From: Magnaporthiopsis rhizophila
Taxonomy: Eukaryota; Ascomycota; Sordariomycetes; Magnaporthales; Magnaporthaceae
Reading direction: 5' to 3'
Length of the DNA: 64,000 bases
Assembly: GCA_003049465.1 (NCBI GenBank)
Contig: PYSS01000011.1
Coordinates: 124,001 to 188,000, forward strand
Shown here: positions 22,207 through 33,070 of the stretch, piece after piece
How the letters are laid out: every line of letters starts with the position of its first letter
How positions within the stretch are numbered: position 1 is the first letter of the stretch
Notes under the pieces: model-generated
The model's input: the letters and a program-made list of their open reading frames with translations, nothing else
Told to the model about the DNA's origin: nothing
Database searches by the model: none
Position numbers and translations under genes: made by a program

Positions 22207-23603
22207 TTAGGAGTCGGTGAGGACGATGGTAGCGGTACCACCGGGCTTGCTGATGGCAGTCTGTGTGGGTGAAATCATTCATGGGTCAGTACTAGTTGTC
22301 TTTTGGGCATTAAACCGCGGGACCCTCGATCAGCTCTCCAAGTACTTACAGTGCAGCCGTTGCCGCCGCCGGTGAACACGCCGTTCTTCAGAGCGCAGGG
22401 GGCGCTGATGTCTCCAGTGATCTCGACGTTGTAGTTGAGCTTGGCGTTGCTGGTCGGCTGGTTCCAGAAGATGGAGATGTAGGTGATGCCGTGGATGTCC
22501 TTGCCGACGCCAAGGTTGGCGGGGGCCCAGTTTCCGGCAGAATCGGGGTACTTGGCGCTCTTCCAGGTGCAAGCCTCGGCCACCTCGACGCCCTCGTTGT
22601 TTAGGTAGTACTGAGCGCTGGTAGGGGAGCCCTTCCACCAGTACGACGTCTTGGCGTCCGGGTTCAGGAGCTCGTACTTGCCGCCCGGCTTGGTCTCGGT
22701 GGCGATCGACATCTTCTCGTCGCCGGGATAGTTGGTCTGGCAGATGTTGGCCACATCCTTGAGCTTGTTCTCCACGAAGACGCCGCCGGCGCCCTTCTCG
22801 CACAGCTTGGGGCAGTCAGGGCGGGTGAGCTCCAGCTTGCCCATGGCGTTGCACCACAGGCCACCAACCGACTGGCCGGTGGATCCCTGCGACGACACGG
22901 GCCACTGGGTCTTCTGGTAGCCGTTGGGGCACGCGTACGAGCAGAAGCTGTTCAGGGGGCAACCACCCGAGACGGGCTGGTGGATGGTGTTGATGAGGAC
23001 ACCTGGGATCCACTTCTTGTCGTCGGGCTGCTGGAAACTGAGCCAGCCGTCCATGCCGAGCCGCTCAACGGGCTGGACACCGAACTGGGTCGGGAGGCAG
23101 CTGCAGTCAATCTGGCCGCTGGGGAAGTCGGCGTCGATGCCGGTGGGGCCGAGAACAGCGCAGCCGGGGTTGGCGCTGGAGCCAGCGGAGCCGGCGCTGG
23201 GGCTCGACGGGGTCGGGGACGAGCTGCTCGACGTGGTCTCAGGAGTCGGCGTGGGCTTTTGCTCGAAGAACTGCGCCGCCTGCGAAGTCGAGGTGCTGCT
23301 GGGTGTCGGGGTGGCCGGCGGCGGCGGTGGTGGCGGCGGCGGGGTGAACGTTGGCGTGGTCTCGCCGACAACCGCGTAAAGACCGTCGGCAATACCAGCC
23401 TTGGCCTGCTCCGGCTCGACGACCTTACCGTCGAGCTCGTACACAGCCACGACAGGGCCCTCGACGTACTTAACGACCTCGGGGCTGCGCTTCTCGAGGT
23501 TCTCGATCACGCGCCTAGCGTGGTGGTGGCGGTGGTGCTGGTGCGAGGCCTGAGTTCCTGCAACCAGAGAAGCCGCGAGGGCGAACTTCGTGATACCCTT
23601 CAT
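22207..23603 (-). CDS. SUN-family secreted cell-wall protein (Sim1/Sun4/Uth1-like, GH132)
   Basis: Secreted wall protein of the fungal SUN family, linked to beta-glucan remodelling and septation. Exons 23603-22350 (418 codons) and 22260-22207 (18 codons) are joined by a GTAAGT...ACAG intron, giving 435 aa ending SKPGGTATIVLTDS. A signal peptide covers about 1-19, followed by a His-rich stretch (HQHHRHHHARR). A likely dibasic (KR) processing site precedes SPEVVKYVEG, and a Pro/Ser/Thr-rich linker includes nine consecutive prolines. The C-terminal SUN domain shows the family cysteine spacing (C-x5-C-x3-C-x25-C, starting at GGCPLNSFCSYAC) and the conserved YWWKGSPTSAQYYLN and IFWNQPTSNAKLNYNVEITG blocks. 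No GPI signal is evident. Reading through the intron would give a different C-terminus. The family is clear; the paralogue is not. Confidence 0.93.
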
Positions 23604-23872
23604 TGCGACGGCGTGGTGATTAGGGATTCTTGTTCGATGGGATCCAAGATGGGACGAGTCGATAAGGCTGTTGTTGTGTTAGGTCGACTGGTGCTTCCTG
23701 GTCGTTGCGAGGCAGCCCTCTCATGTTAGCGGTGTGCGAAGACGGACAAAGGGGGATCCGATATTCCGAGACCCATCACCTCAACAACACACAATGGAAC
23801 AAGCATGGGCGCAAAGGCTAGATAGGTAGGTAGTTAGGTAGACACGGAACCAGGACAAGGCCGTTCCGTTGC

Positions 23873-23921
23873 CCCCCCCCCCCCCCCCCCCCTCCCCNCC
23901 ACTCCCCCCCCCCCCCCCCCC
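23873..23921. repeat. C-rich homopolymer with ambiguous base
   Basis: Long C tract interrupted by TCCCCNCCACT. The N is at 23898, so length and sequence here are uncertain. It sits about 270 bases upstream of the SUN start codon. Confidence 0.8.
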
Positions 23922-24678
23922 AGTGCTTACCTCCGAAAAAGGTGAGTTGACGCCCTGTCCTTGCAACGAAGAGTGAAAACGAACGTCGAAACTGGTAGAG
24001 AAAAAGAGCGTAATAGTTGGTTGGCCTGTCCGCAGTCTCAAAAGAGCGTGATAGAGGGAGACCTCTGTTGGGTGAGCAGCGTGGTGAAGAGGTCCAGAGT
24101 GGATTTGGGGATGGCGGTCGGGAAGGGAGTTTTGATCAAGCCTGAGCGGCGCGTTGGCCACCGAGAGAACCTGCTTTGAATTAGCGAAATTGCGCCGCGA
24201 CTGGGCAGGGGAGGCGCCTGACAGGGATCTCTGGCCAGGAGCTCTTGCCTGCGATCCAACCAAATGAAATGAGGTGAGCCTGCGACGTACTGTCTGTGGA
24301 TATGGCTTGATGAGGTTAATTACGACGTACAAGCCGGGCAGGACATGATGCATCTTGGCCAGAGCGAGGGTCTTTGTTGTCCTTGCCTGCTTCCAAGTTG
24401 GAGATTTGCCCAGCCGAGACGACTGGCACGCAAGATGGCGAGACGCCAATCGTGAACGGCGGCATCGTGCTCTGCTTCTTTTCATTCCAGTCCCATGTGC
24501 TGGCCAGTGGTCTTTCACCATTCAAAGACAGTCTAGCCCTTTTCGTTGCCATCTTTCGATGCCCTTTTTCTCCTTCCTTTATTCTGGTGATGGTCTGGAC
24601 GGACGTGCCTTCTCTCTGAGGTGTACGCCCATTTCAATCGATGAGCCTTTGTTTCCCTCTCTGGTACGTTACTTGAAG

Positions 24679-24685
<7 letters not shown>

Positions 24686-24718
<33 letters not shown>
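24686..24718. repeat. T33 homopolymer
   Basis: Uninterrupted T run following a short C run, within the spacer upstream of the C2H2 factor. Confidence 0.85.
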
Positions 24719-24719
<1 letters not shown>

Positions 24720-26897
24720 GGCTGTGGGTCTAATCCTGGCATTTGACGGCTTCTGGGCGATCGTTCCTGGTCCGACTGCCGCCGATAGAGATCCATTTCC
24801 GCCATGTTATTTACGGTGTGATGTGGCTGTGTGCCAAGGTGCTGTTTGCAGCCCACCCCCATCTGGTCTCGGCGCCAACTCCCCCTTAGGTTTCTCTAGC
24901 TGCAGACCGGCAGCGTTGGCGATGCATTCAAATTCTGCCAGTCTGGGCAGTGGTGGCTGCGCCCGGTGGCCAGCGAGCACCCATTTCGCAAGGATCTGAC
25001 TGCAATTGATATTGCAGCCAAGATGGACGGACACTCTTGGCCGGAACTCCGCATTTGGAAGGCGACCTTGGGTCGAGGCCGTGTCAGGCTGGGTTTATCA
25101 GAACGACTTACGAAATCATCCCCATTTCCATTTTACTTCACCGAAAGTACCTTGACTGCCAAGTCAATGGTCAATGCAGGGTCTGGGAAGTCATGTTATA
25201 CCATGCGAGAATTCGACCCAAACCTGAATCATCCAACTAACTTGACTTCTAACGCACACACAAGTCTTCATGGCAATCGGAGTGACAAGGCGCTTCGATG
25301 CCGCCATGGCTGTGGCGCACAAGCGATGGGGAGATCCTAATTAAGTAGAGGGTCTACGGCCACACCAACCGCCCTTCGACACCAAGGAAAACATCAAAAA
25401 CAAAAAACCGTACGGACGCTGGAGAACGCATGGGAGACGTGGCAGCGCCAGAGAGACGCCTCTGTCAATTTCCACCTGGGACCTTCCAATGATCTTGGAT
25501 GGAGGCCGCGGACAGATGGGTGCCTTGGCAGAAGCGAAACCTGCACCACTATTAACGGCTGGGCCGTCGTAAGGGCTCAGAAGCATCCCGATTCTCGATC
25601 TCTGGGCCGTGATAGGTGGCTCAAAGGTGTTGACTCAGCTTGCACGTCCGTCCATTGAGATGCGCAGGTTCGTGCTGCGGGCAAGATGAGATATTTTGAA
25701 GCATCGCGTAAAGAGGCCTCTCTGCAGTGTCGTCCAGGCTGTTCGGGACGGCCGCCGCTCCTCCCCACACACCCCTCCAACAGAATAGATGCAGAGTACA
25801 TACTGAGCAGGCACGGATTCCGTCTGCGTGAGGGGATGACGCCATAGGAGATTGGATCAATGGGGCCGTCACAATTCCTGTCAGACAACATCGGTCGCTC
25901 CGCCCTTAGACGCACCAACGGCAACGGGGAGTTTGCGGTCGAGTGATTGGTTGCACCGTCGAGAACACCCCCTGAGCTCAGCGGGCGACTCGAGATACGA
26001 TGGACTAACCTACCGTTACACCGGCTGCTCTGGCGCAAGTGTTGTGGTCAGCTTGAGACACAGCCCCGCCAGCAGGTAACGCCGTAGCGCGTTGGCGTTC
26101 TGAGCGGGCAGACAGACGTCACTGGAGAATCAGGTGGTGGCTGGGGGCTGCCTGGCCGCATTTTCCCAAGAGCGGACGGGCTTGTCAAGACCGATGGCGC
26201 GAACACCTCTGTATTCACACAGCACGGGTGGTGCCCAGCTCGTAAACGACCGCGACACGCGCCTCCCTGGGGCGGGCTGTCGTCACCAACTATCAGCGAC
26301 GTAGGTGCCTCGGCCTGCAGGTGCAGCCGGGAGGGCGGAGGACGGCTTATGTACATCCATTACAGCCTAGGTAGCCACACACAAAAAGAGTGGGTCTTTC
26401 TATTCCCACCGCCGCCGGATCCACTTGTGCTCTTGGAGGCGCAGCAGGCTTTTTCGTCTAGCTGCCCCCTCTGTTCCCGCTTCGATATTCTCAGCCTCTC
26501 TGCTGCCTCATCCACACTCGGCCCTGCAGACCACCCAGCCCTGCACCTTGCGGAACCCCCGGCTGCCGCAGAGACTCCCAATTCCTGCAAATTGCACAGG
26601 CCCGGCCATCGCTGGCTCTGTGGCATTCCTGTGAACCCCTGCTGCATCAACCTCGTCTGTCGAGCGTGCTCGCCATCGGCAAGCGCATTTGCACGCTGGC
26701 TCCGTTCCGTCACGACTCTCGCCACGGCTCCAGCCACACCCCCGTCTGTCCGTCGCCGAACGATGCGAATCGCGCGGCGACGGGTCCAAGGAGCCTGACT
26801 GTAGAGCCCATTGCCAGCTGCTGTTTGCCATAGCCTGCGCTGCTGCCTTCGCCTTCGCGACCAATTCCCAATCGCGTCACGGCGCCGCCCTGCCGTC

Positions 26898-29180
26898 ATG
26901 GCTTCGGAAAAGGGCCCCGTCGCGACGGAAGCTCCCTTGGCGACCCCTCCGGCGACCCAGTCTGCTGCCGCCGCAGCCGCCGCAGCTGCAATAAGTGCCG
27001 CCGACCTGTTCGCGTCCGACCTCCCACGGTCGGGGTCGCTTAAGAGGCCGCGCGAGGCCACACCGACTTCGCCCGCTTCCGTCGCCGCCGCTACCACCAA
27101 CCCCGACCTCTCGCCGTCCAAGGTCCAACGGCTCGGTCTGGCAACGAGACACTCCCCTGCGCCCCTGACTGGCGCTCTGGCCGACGAGGAGGAGCGCATC
27201 CGCAAAGCCGAGGAGGCCAGGCAGGCCGCTGGCATCAGCGACAATCCAAGCCATAGGGTGCTGGACGTCCTGATGTCGGCCACCATGGCCATGAGCCGCG
27301 CGCAGGATGCCCCTGACGCGGCCGCGGCCGCGGGCGCCCCACCGACGTCGCCTGGGTTGGTCAACAGCAAGCCCACTACCGAGGTCGTCGTGCCGCCGCC
27401 TCAGGCGCTTCCAAAGCCAGAGCCCCCAACAGAAGCGAGCGCGGGCGCAGTGCCGACTGGCCAGCCCTTGGACGGCGCCATGACACAGGTCGTCGACAGC
27501 CCTGCTCCCATGGATATTGACCAGCGGAGCGATCAGCCCCAGGGCGGCTTCGTCGCGCAGCCCGACGCGCAGACGCAGGAAAAGAACACTGCCTACTCAT
27601 ACCCTGGGATCCTGCCACCCAACGTTTCCATGGGCGGCGCGCCAGCACCTCCTCAACGTGGCATGAGCCTTCCGATGACGTCTTCGCAGCACCCTGATGC
27701 CGCGCCGCGCTCGCCCACGTCTAAGAAGCACAAGTGCCCCTGCTGCGACACGGTCTTCACTCGCCACCACAATCTCAAGAGCCACCTCCTCACGCACAGC
27801 CAGGAGAAGCCATACGCCTGCGACACATGTCAGATGCGCTTCCGCCGCCTGCACGACCTGAAGCGACACAGCAAGCTGCACACTGGCGAGAAGCCGCACA
27901 TCTGCCCCAAGTGCGACCGCAAGTTTGCACGCGGCGACGCGCTGGCTCGCCACGCCAAGGGAGCTGGCGGCTGCGCCGGTCGGCGATCCAGCATGGGCAG
28001 CTTTGGCGGCGAGGAATACGACGAGTCGGGCGTCCCCGAGGGTGACGACAGCGTCATGTCGGGAGTCTTGTACAACACGGGCGAGGCAGACATGACGGAG
28101 GATGACCGGAGGCGCCTCAGCCTGTCGGCCGGAGTCAAAGCCCAACACGCCGTCGCATCAGCCCCGGACGGCTTCGGCGCCCACGCACGGCCGTATCCGC
28201 CAACTATGGCGAGGCCGGGAACCACTGGAGGTTTGTATTCACCTGAATCCGAATTTTGCTTTTTCTTTCCCAGTCCGACGGCTGCCTCACACGCCACGAC
28301 CGCCAGCGCAGTTGTGGCATCATTTGGTCCCACGCCGAGTAGTGGCGGAAGCCCGCAATACTATTCGACGTCGGACGCCACCTTTTCAGGCGCTCCGGAG
28401 GCGATTTCGGGAAGCTCATCTGCCAATCTTGAAGCCATGACCGAAAGCCCCAAAGCGCTCAGCCCGGAAAACGCTCTTGCCGTCCAGCTCGGCCCCGAGA
28501 CGGCGCAAGCCAACTCGAGCAGCCAGCGCTCGCCCAGTACCACGGCCCAGATGGCCCAGGCGTATGGCCGACGGCAAGAACCCGGCGGCGCTCAAGGTAC
28601 GCCGTTTTATTTCAGCACAGACGTGCCGCACACAGTCGCTCACATCAGTACAACCTCGACAAAAATAGGTGCCCCTGCATCCACCGCCATTGGCCCCGGG
28701 CCGCCATCTGGTGCCGTCAACCACCAGGCCGCGACGGGCGCTCACTCGCGAGCATCCAGCGGCCTGGGCCACAGCCAGAATGGCGGCAGCGGAGACAGCT
28801 CGGCAAACTTGTTTGCCTCGGGCGACGACGGTCTCTGGGCTTACATTCACTCTGTGGACGCCAAGTGGGAGGCGGCAATAAAGCAGCTTTTAGAACGTAC
28901 GGCTGGCCTCGAGGCTGCCAAGTCGGCCCTGGAAAACCAGGTGCTGTACCAAGATAATAAGATTGGGCAGCTCACCGAAGAAGTGAGCTTCCTCCGTCAG
29001 CAGCTGACGGCGTCGCGGAACGAAACGACAATGACCAGCCGTCGCGAACCTGATACCCAACAGCTGCACGACACCCAGCAACTACAGTCGGCACAGCTAC
29101 ATCTAGAGCCTCCCCAGCCACAGCCACAGCCAGCGCAGTCGCCACAAGAAGTGGCAGCAGAAGTGCTTCCCAAGGAATAA
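26898..29180 (+). CDS. C2H2 zinc-finger transcription factor with C-terminal coiled coil
   Basis: Uninterrupted frame of 760 aa from a good-context ATG (GTCATGG). The N-terminal 270 residues are Ala/Pro-rich with a basic SLKRPRE patch. Three tandem fingers start at about residue 280: CPCCDTVF..HLLTH, CDTCQMRF..HSKLH and CPKCDRKF..HAKGAGGC, the last being C2HC. The linkers are TGEKP-like. After the fingers comes GRRSSMGSFGGEEYDE, then Ser/Ala-rich disorder, and a helical coiled-coil candidate at about 645-705, followed by a Gln/Pro-rich end. The arrangement resembles Azf1/odd-paired-like fungal regulators, but I do not assign an orthologue. Two places may be spliced although the frame stays open: 28597-28668 (GTACGC...AAATAG, 72 nt) and a GTTTGT donor at 28231. 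The second encodes an odd FCFFF stretch, which suggests intron sequence. An upstream in-frame ATG at 26811 adds 29 unconvincing residues. Confidence 0.85.
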   Translation: MASEKGPVATEAPLATPPATQSAAAAAAAAAISAADLFASDLPRSGSLKRPREATPTSPASVAAATTNPDLSPSKVQRLGLATRHSPAPLTGALADEEERIRKAEEARQAAGISDNPSHRVLDVLMSATMAMSRAQDAPDAAAAAGAPPTSPGLVNSKPTTEVVVPPPQALPKPEPPTEASAGAVPTGQPLDGAMTQVVDSPAPMDIDQRSDQPQGGFVAQPDAQTQEKNTAYSYPGILPPNVSMGGAPAPPQRGMSLPMTSSQHPDAAPRSPTSKKHKCPCCDTVFTRHHNLKSHLLTHSQEKPYACDTCQMRFRRLHDLKRHSKLHTGEKPHICPKCDRKFARGDALARHAKGAGGCAGRRSSMGSFGGEEYDESGVPEGDDSVMSGVLYNTGEADMTEDDRRRLSLSAGVKAQHAVASAPDGFGAHARPYPPTMARPGTTGGLYSPESEFCFFFPSPTAASHATTASAVVASFGPTPSSGGSPQYYSTSDATFSGAPEAISGSSSANLEAMTESPKALSPENALAVQLGPETAQANSSSQRSPSTTAQMAQAYGRRQEPGGAQGTPFYFSTDVPHTVAHISTTSTKIGAPASTAIGPGPPSGAVNHQAATGAHSRASSGLGHSQNGGSGDSSANLFASGDDGLWAYIHSVDAKWEAAIKQLLERTAGLEAAKSALENQVLYQDNKIGQLTEEVSFLRQQLTASRNETTMTSRREPDTQQLHDTQQLQSAQLHLEPPQPQPQPAQSPQEVAAEVLPKE

Positions 29181-29619
29181 GACTCGGCTGCCATGCGCAA
29201 ACCCCAGGTCCACCAAGACCGGCCTGCCATTCGGGCGAGCCCGCGAGAGCCTCCCAAGGTACTGGCTCACGAGACAACCAGATCAACTCCAGACACTCGA
29301 GACAGGAACTCCAGCAAATAGAGGGGAAAGCCACCTCTGCTTGCGAACCAGAGTCATTACTTGGTTCTCACTGTGTCTGTTTCTAATGTAATTCTCCATC
29401 ACGAACCGACCCGCGGCAAATATCTTGCTTCGCATCGCTGCCTTGTCTGCTCCGGGACATATTTTCACAACGTACCTGGACTGGGGGAAAAGTTCACAAT
29501 CATGGTTGGGCCCGAAGGATAAAGGTTTTTACTGACATGAGCTAACAATCGAACGGGTGGGTGATCCGTTGACCAAGCTCCACGGCGGAAAAGAGCAGTC
29601 ACTTTCAAGAAAAGGACGG

Positions 29620-29659
<40 letters not shown>

Positions 29660-30647
29660 NAAAAAAAAAAAAAAGAGAGAGAGAGAGGAGGGAAAGAAAC
29701 ACAGAAAGAGAGACAAAAAAAATGCGAAGATCGTGGCGGCTGCTTGTGTTGTATGTTCCGGGACTATCACACCGCACATCTTTCGACTGGACAGGACAGG
29801 CGGAAAGGACCGCGCCTCTGGGCCAGGCTCCAGATCTCCCATCTTTACCGGTTCATCCGCGCTCGCTCAAGGCATCATTATCCATTTTACATCCATTTTC
29901 TTCTTCTTTCACTTGGCCCGTTTTTAAGCACGGGGTGTTTTCCTATCTGCATAAGGAGAGGAAGGGGGTGGGGAAAAGAATTCTTGGGAAGATAGAGAGA
30001 TGCGGCCTCGGAGGTTTTTTGTACTTGTTATCTTTCCAATTTTTTTTCCTTTGGTTTTTTTTCAGCCTCTGATGATTTCCTGCCGCGTCGTTTTCTATTT
30101 CCTAGGTGGTTTGTGACTTTTTATGCGTTCTCTTGCTATCGTCGTCTGTTTTTTTTGCCATTCTCTCGCGCTCGCTAGCACATTTGTTTGTTCATGGGTG
30201 AATCTGGGCCGAAACAAAGTGTACTATATTACCTATCATCTGCCGGCAGCACTTTGCTCCATCATCTTTGACATCGAGCACACCTGCCAATGGCTCCTTT
30301 TTAGTGTTGCCACTCTCGTCTGAGTGGTGGCAAACAAGAGATCATAGACCTACACCGGGTCACTTTAGCTGCTGTAACGCAACGTGTTTTTGTGCGTTTG
30401 TGTATATGGGGTTATGCACGCGTCCGCTCCTCTACCTGCCTCATCCATTACGCCAAAAGTAACCGTACCAGGTCCATATCCAGGCCTACTTTATAGTCCT
30501 GTTCTGAAAGGGTTCACGAGTCCACCCATCCCCCAACAAGAATTATACCTAAAACACATGGATGTCAAAGAAAGTTTGGGTAAACTACAATATGTTGGTA
30601 CAAAGAAAACAAAAGGAAGAATAGCGAAAAGAGTAACGGAGAGAGGC
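29181..30647. other. Convergent spacer with long A-run and ambiguous base
   Basis: Lies between the 3' ends of the C2H2 factor and the acyltransferase. An A-run spans about 29620-29674 with an N at 29660 and is followed by a GA repeat. T-rich sequence follows at about 30018-30170. No gene recognised. Confidence 0.5.
29620..29688. repeat. A homopolymer (N at 29660) followed by GA repeat
   Basis: About 54 A with one N, then GAGAGAGAGAGAG. The run length cannot be trusted. Confidence 0.8.
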
Positions 30648-32153
30648 TTATTCTCGATCCACAAACGTAAGCTCCTCCTTGCGGTCTTTAAAGTAAACGT
30701 CCTTGTAGCGGTGGTACAGGTCCTCGAGGCTCTTGACGTAGACTTTGTGCAAGTCCTCCGTCTCGCGCTCGAGGTCGGGTCCGGCGCCGCGGCCCTCCTG
30801 GCGGACCTTTATCGGGGCGCCGATGACGACGTTGAGGGGCCGGCGGTGCGGGAGGATGCCGAAGTCGTAGTTGAAGACCCCCCTGCCCTGCAGCACGGGC
30901 ACCGAGAACCCCATGAGCGCGAGGGCCTTCTTCTGCAGGCGGTGAAAGCGCGGGTGGTCGCGGGGCCCCCACTGGGCGTACAGGTCGTTCTCGCCGAACA
31001 TGAGCACGGGCACCAGGTCCGCGCCGGTGCGGATGGCCATGCGGCAGAAGCCTCGGCGCTCGATGATGAGGCGCATGGTGCGCGGCTGGCCCTCGAGCGC
31101 CTCGCGCGCGCCCCCCACGACGATGGAGACGGCGTTGCCCATCCCCTCGCCGTCGGCGCCTCCCCTGGTCAGCGCGTTGGTGATGGACTCCTTGGACACG
31201 GACAGCAGGCCCATGGCGAGCAGGTACTCCCGGTAGAAGGGCGTCTTGAAGTTGCCGTTGAGCGTCAGGAGGCTGTTCGTGATGCCCGGGAACTTGTCCG
31301 AGAAGCCGAGCGCCTCGGTCGCGAAAGCGGCCCAAGCGCCATGGGAGATGATGCCGTGCGGGTGCACGGCGAAGATGTACTTGCGCGTGGGCGGCAGGTC
31401 GGCCGTCTTGTGCAGCTTGGCGGGGAAGTAGTTTGCAAAGTAGGTCCAGAAGCGCGACCTGCGCAGGCCGTCGACGCGGCGGTTTGTCTTGCCGTCGGTG
31501 CCGGCCTTCGAGAGGCGGACGTAGACCACGTAGACGATGATGACGGGCCACAGCAGCGGCATGGTGCAGAGGAAACAAAAGAGCGAGAAGGTAAGCCCCA
31601 TGCCCAGGCAGTGCATGAGCACCACCGAGGTCTGCAGCCGGCGGTGCAGCGGCGTGTTCCAAGGCGCCAGTCTGATCCGCCAGCCGCGCTGCCGCTCGTC
31701 CTCCTCCGAGTCCTCATCGTCAGACGACGACTTCTCGTCTAGGTCGTCGCCAAAGCCCACCGAGGAAGCGGGCGACTCCCGGCCCCGGACGCCGCGCTTC
31801 GTCATGGCGGTTGAGCGCTTGCGGAGATGGCTGGAGTGATGATTATGATGATGGTGGTGACCCTGTTTCCTAGCGGAGCGGCTGCTGCTGAGCTGGCGAT
31901 CCCAGGGGCCGTCAGAGGACGAGTCGTCGGCGTAGGCCCCGCGAAAGGGACCAGATGCGTCCCTGCGCCCAGGGCTGCCCACCACCGTCGTGCTTGTCGG
32001 CGAGCTGCCAGGGGCCGACGCGGGCGCTGGAGGGAGGCCGGGGAAGTCCTCCATCTCCACCTTCAATTCCACCAGCCTTGCGTCCCCGCTGACGCTGGGC
32101 TTCTCTGGATCACTGAGGGCTCGCTCTCGGTCAGCCATGGTCGGCGGTGACAA
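30648..32153 (-). CDS. DGA1: Diacylglycerol O-acyltransferase, DGAT2 family
   Basis: Transfers an acyl group from acyl-CoA to diacylglycerol to make storage triacylglycerol at the ER and lipid droplets. Single exon, 501 aa; an in-frame ATG five codons downstream (32138) is an alternative start. The first 155 residues are low-complexity: Ser-rich, a His-rich run around 99-109, and acidic SSSDDEDSEEDE. A hydrophobic hairpin lies at about 177-212. The catalytic HPHG motif is at 264-267 after KYIFAV. Further family blocks are GGAREALE, the RRGFCRMAIRTGADLVPVLMFGEND region, and NVVIGAPIKV with the terminal helix EDLYHRYKD. Most fungal DGAT2 proteins lack so long an acidic/His N-terminus, so regulation by that extension is possible but unproven. 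Confidence 0.95.
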   Translation of the reverse strand: MSPPTMADRERALSDPEKPSVSGDARLVELKVEMEDFPGLPPAPASAPGSSPTSTTVVGSPGRRDASGPFRGAYADDSSSDGPWDRQLSSSRSARKQGHHHHHNHHSSHLRKRSTAMTKRGVRGRESPASSVGFGDDLDEKSSSDDEDSEEDERQRGWRIRLAPWNTPLHRRLQTSVVLMHCLGMGLTFSLFCFLCTMPLLWPVIIVYVVYVRLSKAGTDGKTNRRVDGLRRSRFWTYFANYFPAKLHKTADLPPTRKYIFAVHPHGIISHGAWAAFATEALGFSDKFPGITNSLLTLNGNFKTPFYREYLLAMGLLSVSKESITNALTRGGADGEGMGNAVSIVVGGAREALEGQPRTMRLIIERRGFCRMAIRTGADLVPVLMFGENDLYAQWGPRDHPRFHRLQKKALALMGFSVPVLQGRGVFNYDFGILPHRRPLNVVIGAPIKVRQEGRGAGPDLERETEDLHKVYVKSLEDLYHRYKDVYFKDRKEELTFVDRE

Positions 32154-33070
32154 GAATAGGCATCAAAAATCAAAATAGATAGCGCTGTTCGATGGGCAGA
32201 TAGGCGCCTCGAATAAGGGCTCGCATAGGCCTCTGAATGTTGTCAAATTGGAAAAGAGCTAGTTCACGGATGCGTGATGATATGAAAAAAAAGCACGTGG
32301 GCTGGAATGAGCCAAGCCTTGGACGCGCCCGTAGTTGGATTTATGCGCCACCTGCTCCTGATGACGTAATCGGGCGCTTTCACAGGCACGACTTCCAGCC
32401 TAGGTTCTCGGGATGTATTGTCACGCCACTCGGTTTGGGCCGGTTTACGAGGTGGGGCTTTGCCCCAGTTGGTCTTTTCATTCTCCCCGATGCATGATAA
32501 TTATATCCACCGGGCACTTATTAGATGGCGTGATCACTCTCACTGCTAGAGGCGGATACGATCAAAATGGGCGATGTTGACGTAGAGATGCACATACATG
32601 GTGACCAGAACCGAGCGGTCTTGCTTATTCGCTTCTCTTTTTCATATTTCCAAAAGTTGACGATCCCAGGTTAGGGAAGGACGGGTTCCTGATATCGGGG
32701 CCTTGGAGGTGTAGCCGAGCCTTTGCCCTCATATCCCTCCCATACGTCTTTTACCTCTAAGAAACAATTCTTCGTAGCAGCCTCAGGGGCTTGATGATGA
32801 TTCTGCATCAAAGGAGCGCCGAAGCAAAATCAGATTACTTTTTGCTACCTTGGGTATTTTGCGTGGTCCCATCGGTATCATTTCCCAAATTATTACCGAG
32901 CCTGGCCATGATACTCACCAAGTGTGTAATATTGAAAGGATGCCGTACGTCGTTAATTGACAGACCTCAGAAAGACAGAGAAACGCGGAACTAGAAAAAA
33001 GAAATGAACACATGCACCGACCCCTTTTCATGAGCAACAAGAATACATGATTTACACACAGCCTGGATGA
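32154..33070. other. Spacer with the DGA1-like promoter; no gene seen
   Basis: Separates two minus-strand genes. The sequence just above 32153 is the acyltransferase leader. The part before 33070 is the DUF202 gene's 3' UTR. No structured repeat or RNA gene was noticed. Confidence 0.5.

Larger units (their letters stand above)
23604..26897. other. Divergent 3.3-kb spacer, no gene seen
   Basis: Holds the promoters of the SUN gene (minus) and the C2H2 factor (plus). A C-rich homopolymer with one ambiguous base lies at 23873-23921, and a T-run at 24686-24718. The last 500 bases before 26898 are C/T-rich like a long leader. Open frames on both strands look like chance. Confidence 0.5.

Noticed and set aside
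23781..24521. 246-codon minus-strand frame upstream of the SUN gene
   Set aside because: Runs through the poly-C tract and an N, giving a Gly run; no family resemblance.
30384..31742. 452-codon plus-strand open frame over the DGAT2-type gene
   Set aside because: Antisense shadow of the acyltransferase, which has unmistakable family motifs on the other strand.
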